From positions 124,001 through 188,000 of the forward strand of contig JAFZPI010000043.1 in the NCBI GenBank assembly GCA_017552615.1: DNA of 64,000 nucleotides. The letters are read 5' to 3'. Position numbers and translations under genes: made by a program. The stretch is from Clostridia bacterium (GTDB lineage: Bacteria; Bacillota; Clostridia; Christensenellales; Aristaeellaceae). Below the pieces are notes generated by a model. That model had not been told where the DNA came from. It saw only the letters and a list, made by a program, of their open reading frames with translations, and did no database searches. Shown in pieces: positions 15,880 to 24,182 of this stretch (the stretch's first letter is position 1; the number at the start of each line of letters is the position of its first letter).

Positions 15880-17392
15880 GCTCTTGCCCTCCTCCCGCGA
15901 TGGTATGCATCACATGGCTCTGCGTCAGTTGATCTCCGGTCAGCTCACCCACAACGTGGCGGTCGCGCATCACGATCAGACGCGAGCAAGTGCGGAGCAT
16001 CTCCTCAATCTCCGAGGAAATGAAGGTGATGCTCATCCCCTCCTCCTGCGACAGCTTCAGCACCAGGCGCTGGATCTCGGTCTTGGTGCCGATATCGATG
16101 CCGCGGGTGGGTTCGTCCAGGATCAGGTACTGCGGATGGGTCAGCAGCCAACGGGCCAGAATGACCTTCTGCTGGTTGCCGCCGGAGAGGGAGCCGACCG
16201 GCGTATCGGAAGATGCCGTCTTGATGTCAAGGGCTTTGATGTACTCATCCGCAAATGCTTCCGCCTGCTTCCGGCTGAAGGGGCGGAAGAAGCCCTTCAT
16301 GACCTGCAGTGCCAGGATGATGTTCTCCCGGACCGAAAGATCCGCGATAATGCCGTCGCGTTTGCGGTCCTCCGGGAGATACCCGATGCCGTTCTTCATC
16401 GCGCGGATCGGGCTGTTGATGCGGACGGGTTTGCCCTCCATCTCCACCTTGCCGCCGGTCACACGGTCCGCGGCAAAAATCGCGCGGACACATTCGCTGC
16501 GTCCGGAGCCCAGCAGTCCTGTAAAGCCGTTGACTTCGCCCTTCCGGATATTGAAGTTAAAGGGTTTGGCTTCGCTGCTGGAGAGACTCTCTGCTTTATA
16601 GAGAACCGGCTCTTCGGCGCCTTCTTCGGCCTCGTGATGCTGGGCGACTTCTTTGAGGCCCTCCAGTTCTTTGCCCATCATCTTGGACACCAGCTCCACC
16701 TGGGGCAGGGAGGCCGTCTCAAACTCGCCCACCAGTTCGCCGTTGCGCAGCACGGTGATGCGGTCGCTGACCTCATAGACCTGCTCAAGGAAGTGGGTGA
16801 CAAAGATGATGCCGACCCCGCGGGCTTTCAGGTCCCGCATCAGCTTGAAGAGCATCTCGACTTCTTTTTCGTCCAGGGAGGAGGTCGGCTCGTCGAGGAT
16901 CAGCACCTTGCATTGTGTGTCCACCGCACGCGCAATCGCGACCATCTGCTGCACCGCAAGAGAGCAGGTGCCGAGCATCTGCTTCGGGCGCGCCGGAATG
17001 CCCAGGCTGTCCAGCAGGACACCCGCATCCTTGAACATCTTCCGCCAGGGGACCGAAATGCCTTCCCGCCGGCCGATATACAGGTTTTCGGCCACCGAAA
17101 GGTTCGGACAAAGGGTGATCTCCTGGTAGACCGTGCTGATGCCAAGCTTCTGTGCCTCCTGGGGAGAATGGATGTTCACGGTACCGGGAACTCCTTCGAG
17201 CTCGATGGTACCCTCATCCTTGGCGTAGACACCGGTCAGCACTTTGATCAGGGTCGATTTGCCTGCGCCGTTCTCCCCCATCAGAGCGTGGATCTCTCCC
17301 TGCCGCAGGGTAAAGTCCACATGGTCCAGCGCCTTGACGCCCGGGAACGATATGGAAATCCCCCGCATGGTCAACACAATTCCGTTCTCCAT
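15869..17392 (-). CDS. ytfR: Sugar ABC transporter ATPase with two ATP-binding domains (MglA/RbsA/YtfR type)
   Basis: 507 residues with two tandem ABC domains. The first has GENGAGKST (about 38-46), SLAVQQMVAIARA and LILDEPTSSLD. The second has GLLGSGRSE, LSGGNQQKV and LILDEPTRGIDIGTK, the usual degenerate P-loop of CUT2 ATPases. It powers sugar import by the two downstream permeases. A 104-base gap with a strong stem-loop separates it from the binding-protein gene. Confidence 0.93.
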   Translation of the reverse strand: MENGIVLTMRGISISFPGVKALDHVDFTLRQGEIHALMGENGAGKSTLIKVLTGVYAKDEGTIELEGVPGTVNIHSPQEAQKLGISTVYQEITLCPNLSVAENLYIGRREGISVPWRKMFKDAGVLLDSLGIPARPKQMLGTCSLAVQQMVAIARAVDTQCKVLILDEPTSSLDEKEVEMLFKLMRDLKARGVGIIFVTHFLEQVYEVSDRITVLRNGELVGEFETASLPQVELVSKMMGKELEGLKEVAQHHEAEEGAEEPVLYKAESLSSSEAKPFNFNIRKGEVNGFTGLLGSGRSECVRAIFAADRVTGGKVEMEGKPVRINSPIRAMKNGIGYLPEDRKRDGIIADLSVRENIILALQVMKGFFRPFSRKQAEAFADEYIKALDIKTASSDTPVGSLSGGNQQKVILARWLLTHPQYLILDEPTRGIDIGTKTEIQRLVLKLSQEEGMSITFISSEIEEMLRTCSRLIVMRDRHVVGELTGDQLTQSHVMHTIAGGGQEHAN

Positions 17393-17422
17393 CCGGTGCT
17401 TCGCCTCTTTCTATCAAAATAC

Positions 17423-17461
17423 GCGGTATGGAACGCGGATCGCTCCATCGTCCCATACCGC
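17423..17461 (-). promoter_or_regulatory. Intercistronic stem-loop between binding-protein and ATPase genes
   Basis: GCGGTATGG (17423-17431) and CCATACCGC (17453-17461) form a perfect nine-base stem. Such hairpins after binding-protein genes typically stabilise the upstream message or attenuate read-through, so that the binding protein is made in excess. A short T-rich tail (TATTTTGAT on the minus strand) follows, so partial termination is plausible. Confidence 0.7.
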
Positions 17462-17496
17462 GCATCCTATTGTGGATTCAGATTAGGTTGATCCGA

Positions 17497-18459
17497 TCAG
17501 TCACCGAGGCCGTAGGTGTTGATGATGTCCTCAGTGATTTCACGGGCGTCAAAGCCCTGCTCCACGGAGATCTTCTGCTTCTTCTCGTTCAGGCCTTCGA
17601 TCTCGCCGCCGTTGAGGAGGGTCTGGATCATGTTGTGGATCTCTTCAGCCTGGAAGGGGCTGCACTGTCCATCATAGTTCCAGTTGCCGGCCAGCAGTTC
17701 GCGGAGAGCCCACTTGTTGCAGTCAAAGCCCATGACAACGACCTTGCCATTCACGCCGTGGGTGATGCCAGCCTCGTCCAGGGCCGCCACAGCGCCGCGG
17801 GCCATGCCGTCGTTCTCAGCATAGATCACGTTGAAGTCAGCGCCGGAGTTGATAACGGACTCAACAATGCGCTTCGCTTCGCCTTCGTCCCAGGTCGCGG
17901 TCTGCTGCACAACCTTTGTCATGGTGCCGGCTTCGAACTGCTCGTCGAGAGCGCCGGTGCGGCCCAGCTGGGCGTCACTGCCCATAGCGCCCTGGATGTG
18001 CACGACTTTGTACTCGTCAAGGCCCAGGCCCAGCAGCCAGTTCACAGCGGTGTAGCCTTCCTCGGCCATGTTGGAGACGACAGCGGCCTCATAGAGGTCG
18101 GGATCGCAGTCGATCATACGGTCGAACAGGAAAACAACGATGCCGGCTTCCTTGGCGTCCTTCAGGACGGTGTCCCAGCCGGTGGTCTCAGCGGCGGAGA
18201 TCAGCAGGACGTCCACGCCGTCGGTGATGAACTTGCGGGCGGCGCTCAGCTGCTCGTCGTTCTTGAGGCTGTAGTAGGTGGTGGTCTCATAGCCGTTCTC
18301 GGCAGAGAACCAGGTCTCGAAGTCCTTCACGTTCGCGGCGCGATAGCCGGACTCAGACGGCGGGTTGTTGACAATGCCGACCTTGATGCCGTCCGCCAGC
18401 GCGGCGGTCGCGGCGCAGATCATGACAAGCGCCAGAAGCAGGGCAAACAGTTTTTTCAT
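17497..18459 (-). CDS. ytfQ: Periplasmic-type sugar-binding protein of the CUT2 transporter
   Basis: 320 residues: signal peptide (hydrophobic about 4-20, likely cut after ALA near residue 22), then a type-1 sugar-binding fold. Hallmarks are KVGIVNNPPSESGYRAANVKDF, ITDGVDVLLISAAETTGWDTVL and VVFLFDRMIDCD, which match the ribose/galactofuranose-binding (YtfQ) group. I see a Cys at about residue 15 but not in a good lipobox, so surface retention is unclear. Ligand is probably a furanose-type monosaccharide (galactofuranose or arabinose class), inferred from similarity only. It has its own promoter at 18506-18533 downstream of the yesN gene, consistent with induction by that system. Confidence 0.85.
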   Translation of the reverse strand: MKKLFALLLALVMICAATAALADGIKVGIVNNPPSESGYRAANVKDFETWFSAENGYETTTYYSLKNDEQLSAARKFITDGVDVLLISAAETTGWDTVLKDAKEAGIVVFLFDRMIDCDPDLYEAAVVSNMAEEGYTAVNWLLGLGLDEYKVVHIQGAMGSDAQLGRTGALDEQFEAGTMTKVVQQTATWDEGEAKRIVESVINSGADFNVIYAENDGMARGAVAALDEAGITHGVNGKVVVMGFDCNKWALRELLAGNWNYDGQCSPFQAEEIHNMIQTLLNGGEIEGLNEKKQKISVEQGFDAREITEDIINTYGLGD

Positions 18460-18505
18460 GGGATTACCTCCATAGTCTCATACTCGGCTTTCGCCTGTTA
18501 CCGTT

Positions 18506-18533
18506 ATTATAGAAGCAACCCCATGATTTGGAA
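18506..18533 (-). promoter_or_regulatory. Promoter of the sugar ABC operon
   Basis: TATAAT (18506-18511 on the minus strand) and TTCCAA (18528-18533) with a 16-base spacer. The weak -35 is what one expects for a promoter activated by an AraC-type regulator such as the adjacent YesN protein. The 80 bases upstream (to 18613) are AT-rich and are the likely activator site. Confidence 0.6.
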
Positions 18534-18613
18534 ATACAGAGAATTATCAATTTGGTTTGAATTCTTCCTGATTGTACAAATACTGCGCCCTGAATAAGTT
18601 GAAAATCTTTTGA

Positions 18614-20191
18614 TTACGGTTGATTTTCTTCTTCACCCGAACCCCGGCGGAATTCACTGGGGGTCAGACCCGTGGTTTTCTTAAACAGATAGCTGAAATA
18701 GTGGGCGTCGTTGTAGCCGACATCGAATGCGATCTGGGACGTGCGCAGCTGGGTCGTGGTGAGCAGTTCCTTCGCCTTTCCGATACGCAGGGCGGTCAGG
18801 TAGCGTGTGAACGTCAGCCCGGTCTCCTGGGAGAAGAGCGTTGAAAAATGACTCTGTGACAGATGAACGGTATCCGCCACATCCTGCAGCATCAGGTTCG
18901 GATCCGAGAAGTGCGCGCTCAGGAAGGCGCGCGCGATGCTGACCGCGCTGCTTCCCCGGCCCGATCCGCTGTCATCCCGGAATTTCATTGCTTTCCGCAG
19001 GAGTTCCGCCAGGCAGTGGAATCCAGCTTCCCCCTCGGTGCGCAATGCCTCCGTGACCTCATCCTCCTGCAGGACTTCCCTCGGGTTACCACCGGCCTCA
19101 TGGATCATGCGCTGCGCCGCCAGAAGCGCCGCGACACGCAGATAGCCCAGCGCCAGAGACGGATCCATGGTCGCGGTGTATTCCGTCAGGATAGCTTCTA
19201 CGTCTTCTTCCGAAGTCTGCTGCAGACGTTCATACAGCGGACTGAGTTCTGTCTCGGACAGGGACATCGGATCGCTCAAGATCTCATTTACACCCGCGAT
19301 ACGCCGACCTTTCTGACCGCCCGCCCGCTGCAGATGCCGGATGTGGCGCGCGGACCTCATGCTCTTCCGGATCGCGTGGAAGTCATCAACCGTCTCACCG
19401 ATGGTCAGGAGAAGCTGCTGCTGCGGGATCAGTTCCGGCAGGTGAATCGCAGACTCCGCAAACGAATAAGCCCGTTCTTCGGTGTCCGCGTGGCTGTCCC
19501 CGAGGACCAACGCCCGGGCGCCGTGCGGCGCGCTGCAGACGAAAACACATCCGCCGCTGACCTCCGCGATCCCGTTCAGCGCCGCACGGCAGGCCGTCCG
19601 CTCCTCCCCCTCCGCGTCAAACGAAATGTCAATCACAGCATAACACCCCGCCGTCAGGTTAACGCCGAGGGACCGCATCTGCCGGAGCAGCGCGTCGTCG
19701 TCCGCGAGGTCGCCCTCGTCCGTGAACAGCGACGCCAGAAGCTTGTCCCGCAAAAACTGATTTCCGGAGGACACCCGCCGGCTCAGGTCGGAGAGGCGCT
19801 CACGGTCGTGGCGCTTTTCTTCGATCTGCTGGCGCACGCGGTTCAGCGCCTGCCGAAGTTCCTGGGAAGTCACCGGCTTCAGAAGATACTCCCGGACGCC
19901 GAGGGAAATCGCCCGCTGCGCATACGAGAAATCGTCATACCCCGAGAGGATGATCCGCTCGACCCATGGCATGGTCCGCTGGACTTCCTCGCACAGGCGG
20001 ATCCCGTCCATGAAGGGCATCCGGATATCCGTCAGGAGGACGTCTGTTTCCAGATCGCGGATCATCGGCAGGGCCATCTCGCCGTCAGGCGCTTCGCCAA
20101 CCAACTGAAAGCCCTCTTCCTCCCACGGAAAAGAATTCCGCAGGTTCTCGCGGATGGCGATCTCGTCGTCAACCAGAAATACCTTGATCAT
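18614..20191 (-). CDS. yesN: Two-component response regulator, YesN family (REC plus AraC-type DNA-binding)
   Basis: 525 residues. The N-terminal receiver domain (about 1-120) has IKVFLVDDE, the phospho-acceptor Asp in DVLLTDIRMPFMDG, and LKPVTSQEL. A long middle region follows, and the C-terminal AraC/XylS domain (about 420-515) has DVADTVHLSQSHFSTLF and IAFDVGYNDAHYFSYLFKK. It should activate the adjacent sugar ABC operon when phosphorylated by the YesM-type kinase, whose gene end overlaps this start by 23 bases. Upstream of the kinase is a sugar-binding lipoprotein, giving a three-part sensor. Confidence 0.93.
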   Translation of the reverse strand: MIKVFLVDDEIAIRENLRNSFPWEEEGFQLVGEAPDGEMALPMIRDLETDVLLTDIRMPFMDGIRLCEEVQRTMPWVERIILSGYDDFSYAQRAISLGVREYLLKPVTSQELRQALNRVRQQIEEKRHDRERLSDLSRRVSSGNQFLRDKLLASLFTDEGDLADDDALLRQMRSLGVNLTAGCYAVIDISFDAEGEERTACRAALNGIAEVSGGCVFVCSAPHGARALVLGDSHADTEERAYSFAESAIHLPELIPQQQLLLTIGETVDDFHAIRKSMRSARHIRHLQRAGGQKGRRIAGVNEILSDPMSLSETELSPLYERLQQTSEEDVEAILTEYTATMDPSLALGYLRVAALLAAQRMIHEAGGNPREVLQEDEVTEALRTEGEAGFHCLAELLRKAMKFRDDSGSGRGSSAVSIARAFLSAHFSDPNLMLQDVADTVHLSQSHFSTLFSQETGLTFTRYLTALRIGKAKELLTTTQLRTSQIAFDVGYNDAHYFSYLFKKTTGLTPSEFRRGSGEEENQP

Positions 20192-21641
20192 GCTCCAGCT
20201 CCTCCTTTGTCAGGACAGGGACATCAAAGGATACCGTGGTTCCCGTGTCATCCGCATCGATCCGCAGGCCTTCCTCCTGGCGATAGTACAGGCGGATCCG
20301 GAGGTTCACATTCCGCAGGCCAAACCCGGAATGCTCGGCTTCGTACGTCGTCTGCACGGCGGGTTCTTCCTGCAGCATGGCCCGCAGTTCCGCAAGCTTC
20401 TCAGGCGTCATGCCCCGTCCGGTATCTTCCACCGCAAAGTTGAGCCTGTTCTCCGTTCGCTGTACGGCGATCCGGATCATACCGCCGCCGCGGCGGGTCT
20501 TGATCCCGTGGTACAGCGCGTTCTCCACCAGAGGCTGGAGGAGCAGTTTCGGGATCCACGCGTCGGTCAGATCACCCTCGACGTCCATCTCATAGTTCAG
20601 GATATCGCGGTACCGGATCTTCTGGATGCTCAGATAGGCGGACGCGTGGCGGAGTTCCTGCTCGACCGGGATCCAGTCAGCGCCCGCGGAGAGCGAGATC
20701 CGGAAGAAGTCGCTCAGGCTCCGCGTCAGGGTAATGACATCTTCGGCCTTGCCCGATTCGGCCTGCCAGACGATCGTGTCCAGCGTGTTGTATAGAAAGT
20801 GCGGGTTGATCTGCGCCTGCAGCGTACGCAGTTCCGCCTTGGCCAGGTGCTCCTGTTTCTGGCGGATCTCTTCGATCTGTCCCTCCAGACGGGCCGCCAT
20901 GATATTGATCTGATCCGCCAGGTCCTGCAGCTCCGCGACTTCCATGTCCGTAACGCGCTCCTGGAACTGCCCCTGCGCGATACGGCGTACAGTTTCCTCA
21001 AGGCTGTGCAGGGCCTCGTGGATCGAAGCGGTCAGCCGGTTCGTCACGTACCGCGTGCGCAGGAGGGCGAAGAGCAGCAGCAGGCATTCGACAGCGGCGG
21101 TGATAATCAGAACCGTTCGGATCTGGTTGGATGCCTGGGCTGCCATGGCAATCTCTTCCGCGATAAAGACGTCGATCTTGTCGTCCACCAGCGCGCCAAC
21201 CTGCCATACCTCATCCACGATTGACTCGATCTCACTAACGGGACGGTGCGCCTCCATGCCGTCGCGGACCTGCTCCGCGTAAAGGCTCATGGTGTCCATG
21301 GTACGCCGGGCGATCGTCAGGTTGACCTGCCGAGTCCCGTCTGTCTCGGCGAGCAGGTGTTCCAGGGTTTCATTGACCTGGGTGATCTGTTCGGATATCC
21401 CACTCTCCTGAAACGAAACCCTGCCCGCCGTGACGCTGAACAGGTCACGCGCAAGGTTGGTCTCCACGATCGGCTTCAGTTCCGCCGCCGCGTCCATCCG
21501 CTGGATCATGGCCTGGTACCGCTGCGCATACGTCAGCATCATCGTTAGGCCGATCACCACCGGGATCACCAGCAGCACGGCAATAGACCAGACAGACTGC
21601 CGGATCTGCGAAGAGATGCTGGTCAGCTTTTTCTTCTGCAT
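20169..21641 (-). CDS. yesM: Sensor histidine kinase, YesM/LytS family
   Basis: 490 residues. Two membrane helices (about 16-36 and 172-195) flank an all-helical extracytoplasmic region of about 135 residues. A HAMP segment (about 195-250) and coiled coil follow. The His_kinase domain has the phospho-acceptor His in QINPHFLYNTLD (about 287), and the HATPase box has PLVENALYHGI and GRGM plus HSGFGLRNVN. The outer domain has no recognisable sugar-binding fold. Sensing is therefore probably through the lipoprotein encoded three bases upstream, as in the XylFII-LytS-YesN xylose system of Clostridium beijerinckii. The ligand here is unknown. Confidence 0.93.
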   Translation of the reverse strand: MQKKKLTSISSQIRQSVWSIAVLLVIPVVIGLTMMLTYAQRYQAMIQRMDAAAELKPIVETNLARDLFSVTAGRVSFQESGISEQITQVNETLEHLLAETDGTRQVNLTIARRTMDTMSLYAEQVRDGMEAHRPVSEIESIVDEVWQVGALVDDKIDVFIAEEIAMAAQASNQIRTVLIITAAVECLLLLFALLRTRYVTNRLTASIHEALHSLEETVRRIAQGQFQERVTDMEVAELQDLADQINIMAARLEGQIEEIRQKQEHLAKAELRTLQAQINPHFLYNTLDTIVWQAESGKAEDVITLTRSLSDFFRISLSAGADWIPVEQELRHASAYLSIQKIRYRDILNYEMDVEGDLTDAWIPKLLLQPLVENALYHGIKTRRGGGMIRIAVQRTENRLNFAVEDTGRGMTPEKLAELRAMLQEEPAVQTTYEAEHSGFGLRNVNLRIRLYYRQEEGLRIDADDTGTTVSFDVPVLTKEELEHDQGISG

Positions 21642-21644
21642 GAA

Positions 21645-22631
21645 TTAAAATCCCTCCACGGAAGGATCCGTCAGATCGTCGAAATCCGAGAACACCGCTT
21701 CGACCGGATGGGTCACGCGCGGAATCGTGCGCTGATTGACCACGAGTCCCCGGATCAGGGACATCACCGATCCGCCCAGCGCCGGTGTGCACTGCACGAT
21801 ACAGTTGACCCTTCCGTCTTTCAGCGCCTGGACAGCTTCTTTTTCCCCGTCCACGGAGATCACGATGATGTCCTGTCCGGGCTTGACGCCCGCCTGTTCC
21901 ATTACGTCCAGCGCGCCGAGCGTCATCGAATCGTTGTGCGAATAGATGACATCGATCCCGTCCGCCCCGTAGCGCGCCAGCAGGTCCGTCATGCACTCCT
22001 CACCCTTGGACCGCAGGAAATCCCCGGAGATCGAGTCGATCACCGTGAACCGCGTATCTCCGCTGATAACATCCATAAACCCGCGCTGGCGGTCCCGCAT
22101 CGGCGTAGAGTCGATCGTTCCGCTGATCTCAACAATGTTCAGGTGATCCGCGCCCAAGGCGTTTGCTTTCTTAATCAGATACTCGCCAGCCTTGCGCCCT
22201 TCTGCATAGAAATCCGCACCGACATAAGCCGTGTAAAGGCTGTCATCCGTGGTCTCGATCATCCGGTCCATCAGGATCACCGGGATCCCCGCCTGCTTCG
22301 CCTCGCGGAGCACGTTGTCCCAGCCGGTCTCGACGATCGGAGAGAACACAATCACGTCCACGCGCGAAGCAATGAATGAACGAATCGATTTGATCTGCAG
22401 TTCCTGCTTTTGGTTGGCGTTCTCCATCATCAAAGCAAAGCCGTAGCTCTCTGCCGCGCTCACCATGCTCGCTGTATTCGCGATCCGCCAGGAGCTCTCC
22501 GCACCGAGCTGTGAAAACCCGACCACGACCGACCCCGGCGATACCGCCGGTTCCTCTTCCGGCTCCTTTGCGCAGCCGGTCATGATCGCCATGATCATCA
22601 GGGCAAGTATCAGACAGAAGACTTTCTTCAT
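21645..22631 (-). CDS. Sugar-binding lipoprotein, probable accessory sensor
   Basis: 328 residues with a lipoprotein signal: LALMIMAIMTGCAKE, Cys at about 20. The body is a type-1 sugar-binding protein of the YtfQ group (VVVGFSQLGAESSWRIANT, RSFIASRVDVIVFSPIVETGWDNVL, IPVILMDRMIE). It is lipid-anchored and ends three bases before the YesM kinase gene. It is not next to the transporter subunits, which have their own binding protein at 17497. This placement and anchoring suggest that it presents sugar to the kinase rather than to the permeases. Both binding proteins look related, so they may bind the same sugar. Confidence 0.88.
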   Translation of the reverse strand: MKKVFCLILALMIMAIMTGCAKEPEEEPAVSPGSVVVGFSQLGAESSWRIANTASMVSAAESYGFALMMENANQKQELQIKSIRSFIASRVDVIVFSPIVETGWDNVLREAKQAGIPVILMDRMIETTDDSLYTAYVGADFYAEGRKAGEYLIKKANALGADHLNIVEISGTIDSTPMRDRQRGFMDVISGDTRFTVIDSISGDFLRSKGEECMTDLLARYGADGIDVIYSHNDSMTLGALDVMEQAGVKPGQDIIVISVDGEKEAVQALKDGRVNCIVQCTPALGGSVMSLIRGLVVNQRTIPRVTHPVEAVFSDFDDLTDPSVEGF

Positions 22632-22644
22632 GTTGATCCCTCCG

Positions 22645-23391
22645 TCATTTGTTCAGCGCTTCGCTCAGCTTGTACGGAACACCCCGTGGCCCGCGCACCA
22701 CGAAGATCCCGTATTCCCGGTTCAGCCTTTCAAAAGTGAACCGATCCGGATCATACCGTTTCAGAAGTCGGATCCCCATCAGCTTCCGGATGGTGAGTCC
22801 CTCCCGGTGGAACTCATAGGGGATGTCTGTTTCCGTGACAACGCACTTATAGAAGATGGCGGAATATGGTGCCCCGATATACAGGAAGACCGTATCACCC
22901 GTTTTGATGCCGTTTCCCTGCTTCCACCGGATCTCATCCGTATCATCAAACGCATGGACGCTGTCATAGTAGGCAGGGTTGGAAGGGATCAGCCACTCCT
23001 TCGGCGGACGGATCGCGTTCTTCGTTTTGGCTGACGCCGTGGCAAGATAGCTGGTATCGATCAGCCCGCAGATCTCCTCCAATGAAACGGTTCCGTCCAG
23101 CAGAACCGAAATCCAGTTTCCCCTGGCAATATGATACCCGGGAAAGAATCCGTCCCGGTGGAGAAGGAAATCCCGCAGCATGAGGTCGTTCAGTTTCACA
23201 TTGAGCACATCCACGGCCGCGTCCCCGTCAAGCCCCAGCTTGCTCCGGGGAATGTCCATGATCAGCGCGTACCACTTCTGGTTGTCCTGATGACGGAAGA
23301 TGCCATAGGAAGGATACCGCATCCACAGGTATTCAATCCCGTGATGGTACTTCTTTTCGATATAATCCACGACATCCTGCCGAAAGCTCAT
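22645..23391 (-). CDS. MmcQ/YjbR-family protein fused to an EVE-like domain
   Basis: 248 residues. The first half (about 1-115) is the YjbR/MmcQ fold (YPSYGIFRHQDNQKWYALIMDIPRSKLG, then HIARGNWISVLLDG). The second half (about 130-248) resembles the EVE/PUA-like fold (EWLIPSNPAYYD, WKQGNGIKTGDTVFLYIGAP, RLLKRYDPDRFTFERLN). EVE domains elsewhere read modified bases in DNA or RNA; YjbR is a suspected DNA-binding fold. It lies 46 bases after the 3-methyladenine glycosylase gene on the same strand, so a shared role with damaged or modified bases is plausible. It is 13 bases before the sugar-sensor lipoprotein gene, which may be read through from the same promoter. Confidence 0.85.
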   Translation of the reverse strand: MSFRQDVVDYIEKKYHHGIEYLWMRYPSYGIFRHQDNQKWYALIMDIPRSKLGLDGDAAVDVLNVKLNDLMLRDFLLHRDGFFPGYHIARGNWISVLLDGTVSLEEICGLIDTSYLATASAKTKNAIRPPKEWLIPSNPAYYDSVHAFDDTDEIRWKQGNGIKTGDTVFLYIGAPYSAIFYKCVVTETDIPYEFHREGLTIRKLMGIRLLKRYDPDRFTFERLNREYGIFVVRGPRGVPYKLSEALNK

Positions 23392-23437
23392 AAGCCGTCA
23401 TCTCCCGAATGGCAACCATTCTTTATTCTCGTTTTCA

Positions 23438-24043
23438 CTACGGTTTCTCCATATATCTCGGTTTCCGGACTGTGGGATGGTTTTCGTTGATCAGCCGGTA
23501 ACAGAAGCACGCCTCGCAATGGTCATTGACGATCCCGCAGGCCTGCAGATGCGAGTAAACGGTTACCGTACCGAGATACTTGAATCCATAAGCTTTGAGC
23601 TCTTTCGCAATCTGGTCCGACAGGCCATTGCTGACGGGAATGATGCCTTTCTCATGCCCTTCGTACAGAATGGTCTTGCCTTCGCTGTGTGCCCAGAGCC
23701 AGTCACAGAAACTGCCACGTTCTTCCCGGATCTTCCGGAAGCACCGCGCGTTGTTGATGACCGCCTCGATCTTGCGCCGGGAACGGATCATGCCCTCGGT
23801 GTTCATGATGCGCTCAACGTCCGCCTCCGAATAATCGGCAATCTTGTCATAATCGAAGCCGTCAAAACAGGCGCGGAAGATCTCCCGTTTCTTGATCATC
23901 AGGCTCCAGCTCAGGCCGCACTGCATGGCTTCCATCATCAGGTGTTCGAACATGAGCCGGTCGTCGTGCACAGGCACGCCCCATTCCGTGTCGTGGTATG
24001 TCCTCATGGCTTCAAACGCGAAGCCCCAATCACAGGAACCCAT
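23438..24043 (-). CDS. tag: DNA-3-methyladenine glycosylase I
   Basis: 201 residues. It removes 3-methyladenine from alkylated DNA. The zinc ligands match the Escherichia coli enzyme by position: Cys4, His17, His175 and Cys179. The catalytic-pocket Glu38 is present in MMEAMQCGLSWSLMI. Length is normal for Tag. The promoter at 24095-24123 is flanked by a perfect 10-base inverted repeat (24074-24110), suggesting control by a dimeric regulator. The downstream YjbR-EVE gene is probably co-transcribed. Confidence 0.95.
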   Translation of the reverse strand: MGSCDWGFAFEAMRTYHDTEWGVPVHDDRLMFEHLMMEAMQCGLSWSLMIKKREIFRACFDGFDYDKIADYSEADVERIMNTEGMIRSRRKIEAVINNARCFRKIREERGSFCDWLWAHSEGKTILYEGHEKGIIPVSNGLSDQIAKELKAYGFKYLGTVTVYSHLQACGIVNDHCEACFCYRLINENHPTVRKPRYMEKP

Positions 24044-24073
24044 AGCGCGAACCTCATTTCTCCATATCCAAAA

Positions 24074-24110
24074 CCGTTTCTGAAACTCGGCGATATTGTA
24101 TCAGAAACGG
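24074..24110. promoter_or_regulatory. Operator-like inverted repeat at the tag promoter
   Basis: CCGTTTCTGA (24074-24083) and TCAGAAACGG (24101-24110) are perfect 10-base complements with a 17-base gap. The -10 box (24095-24100) sits between the arms, touching the distal one. The placement fits a repressor site that would cover the promoter. Confidence 0.6.
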
Positions 24111-24123
24111 CAGGAAATGACAA
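24095..24123 (-). promoter_or_regulatory. Promoter of tag
   Basis: TTGTCA (24118-24123 on the minus strand), a 17-base spacer and TACAAT (24095-24100). The -10 box lies inside the inverted repeat at 24074-24110. Confidence 0.8.
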
Positions 24124-24182
24124 TCCCATGTGATTGTGAAAGAATAGATTGAATTCGTTCTTTTCGGGCAAATGGCAAAGGG

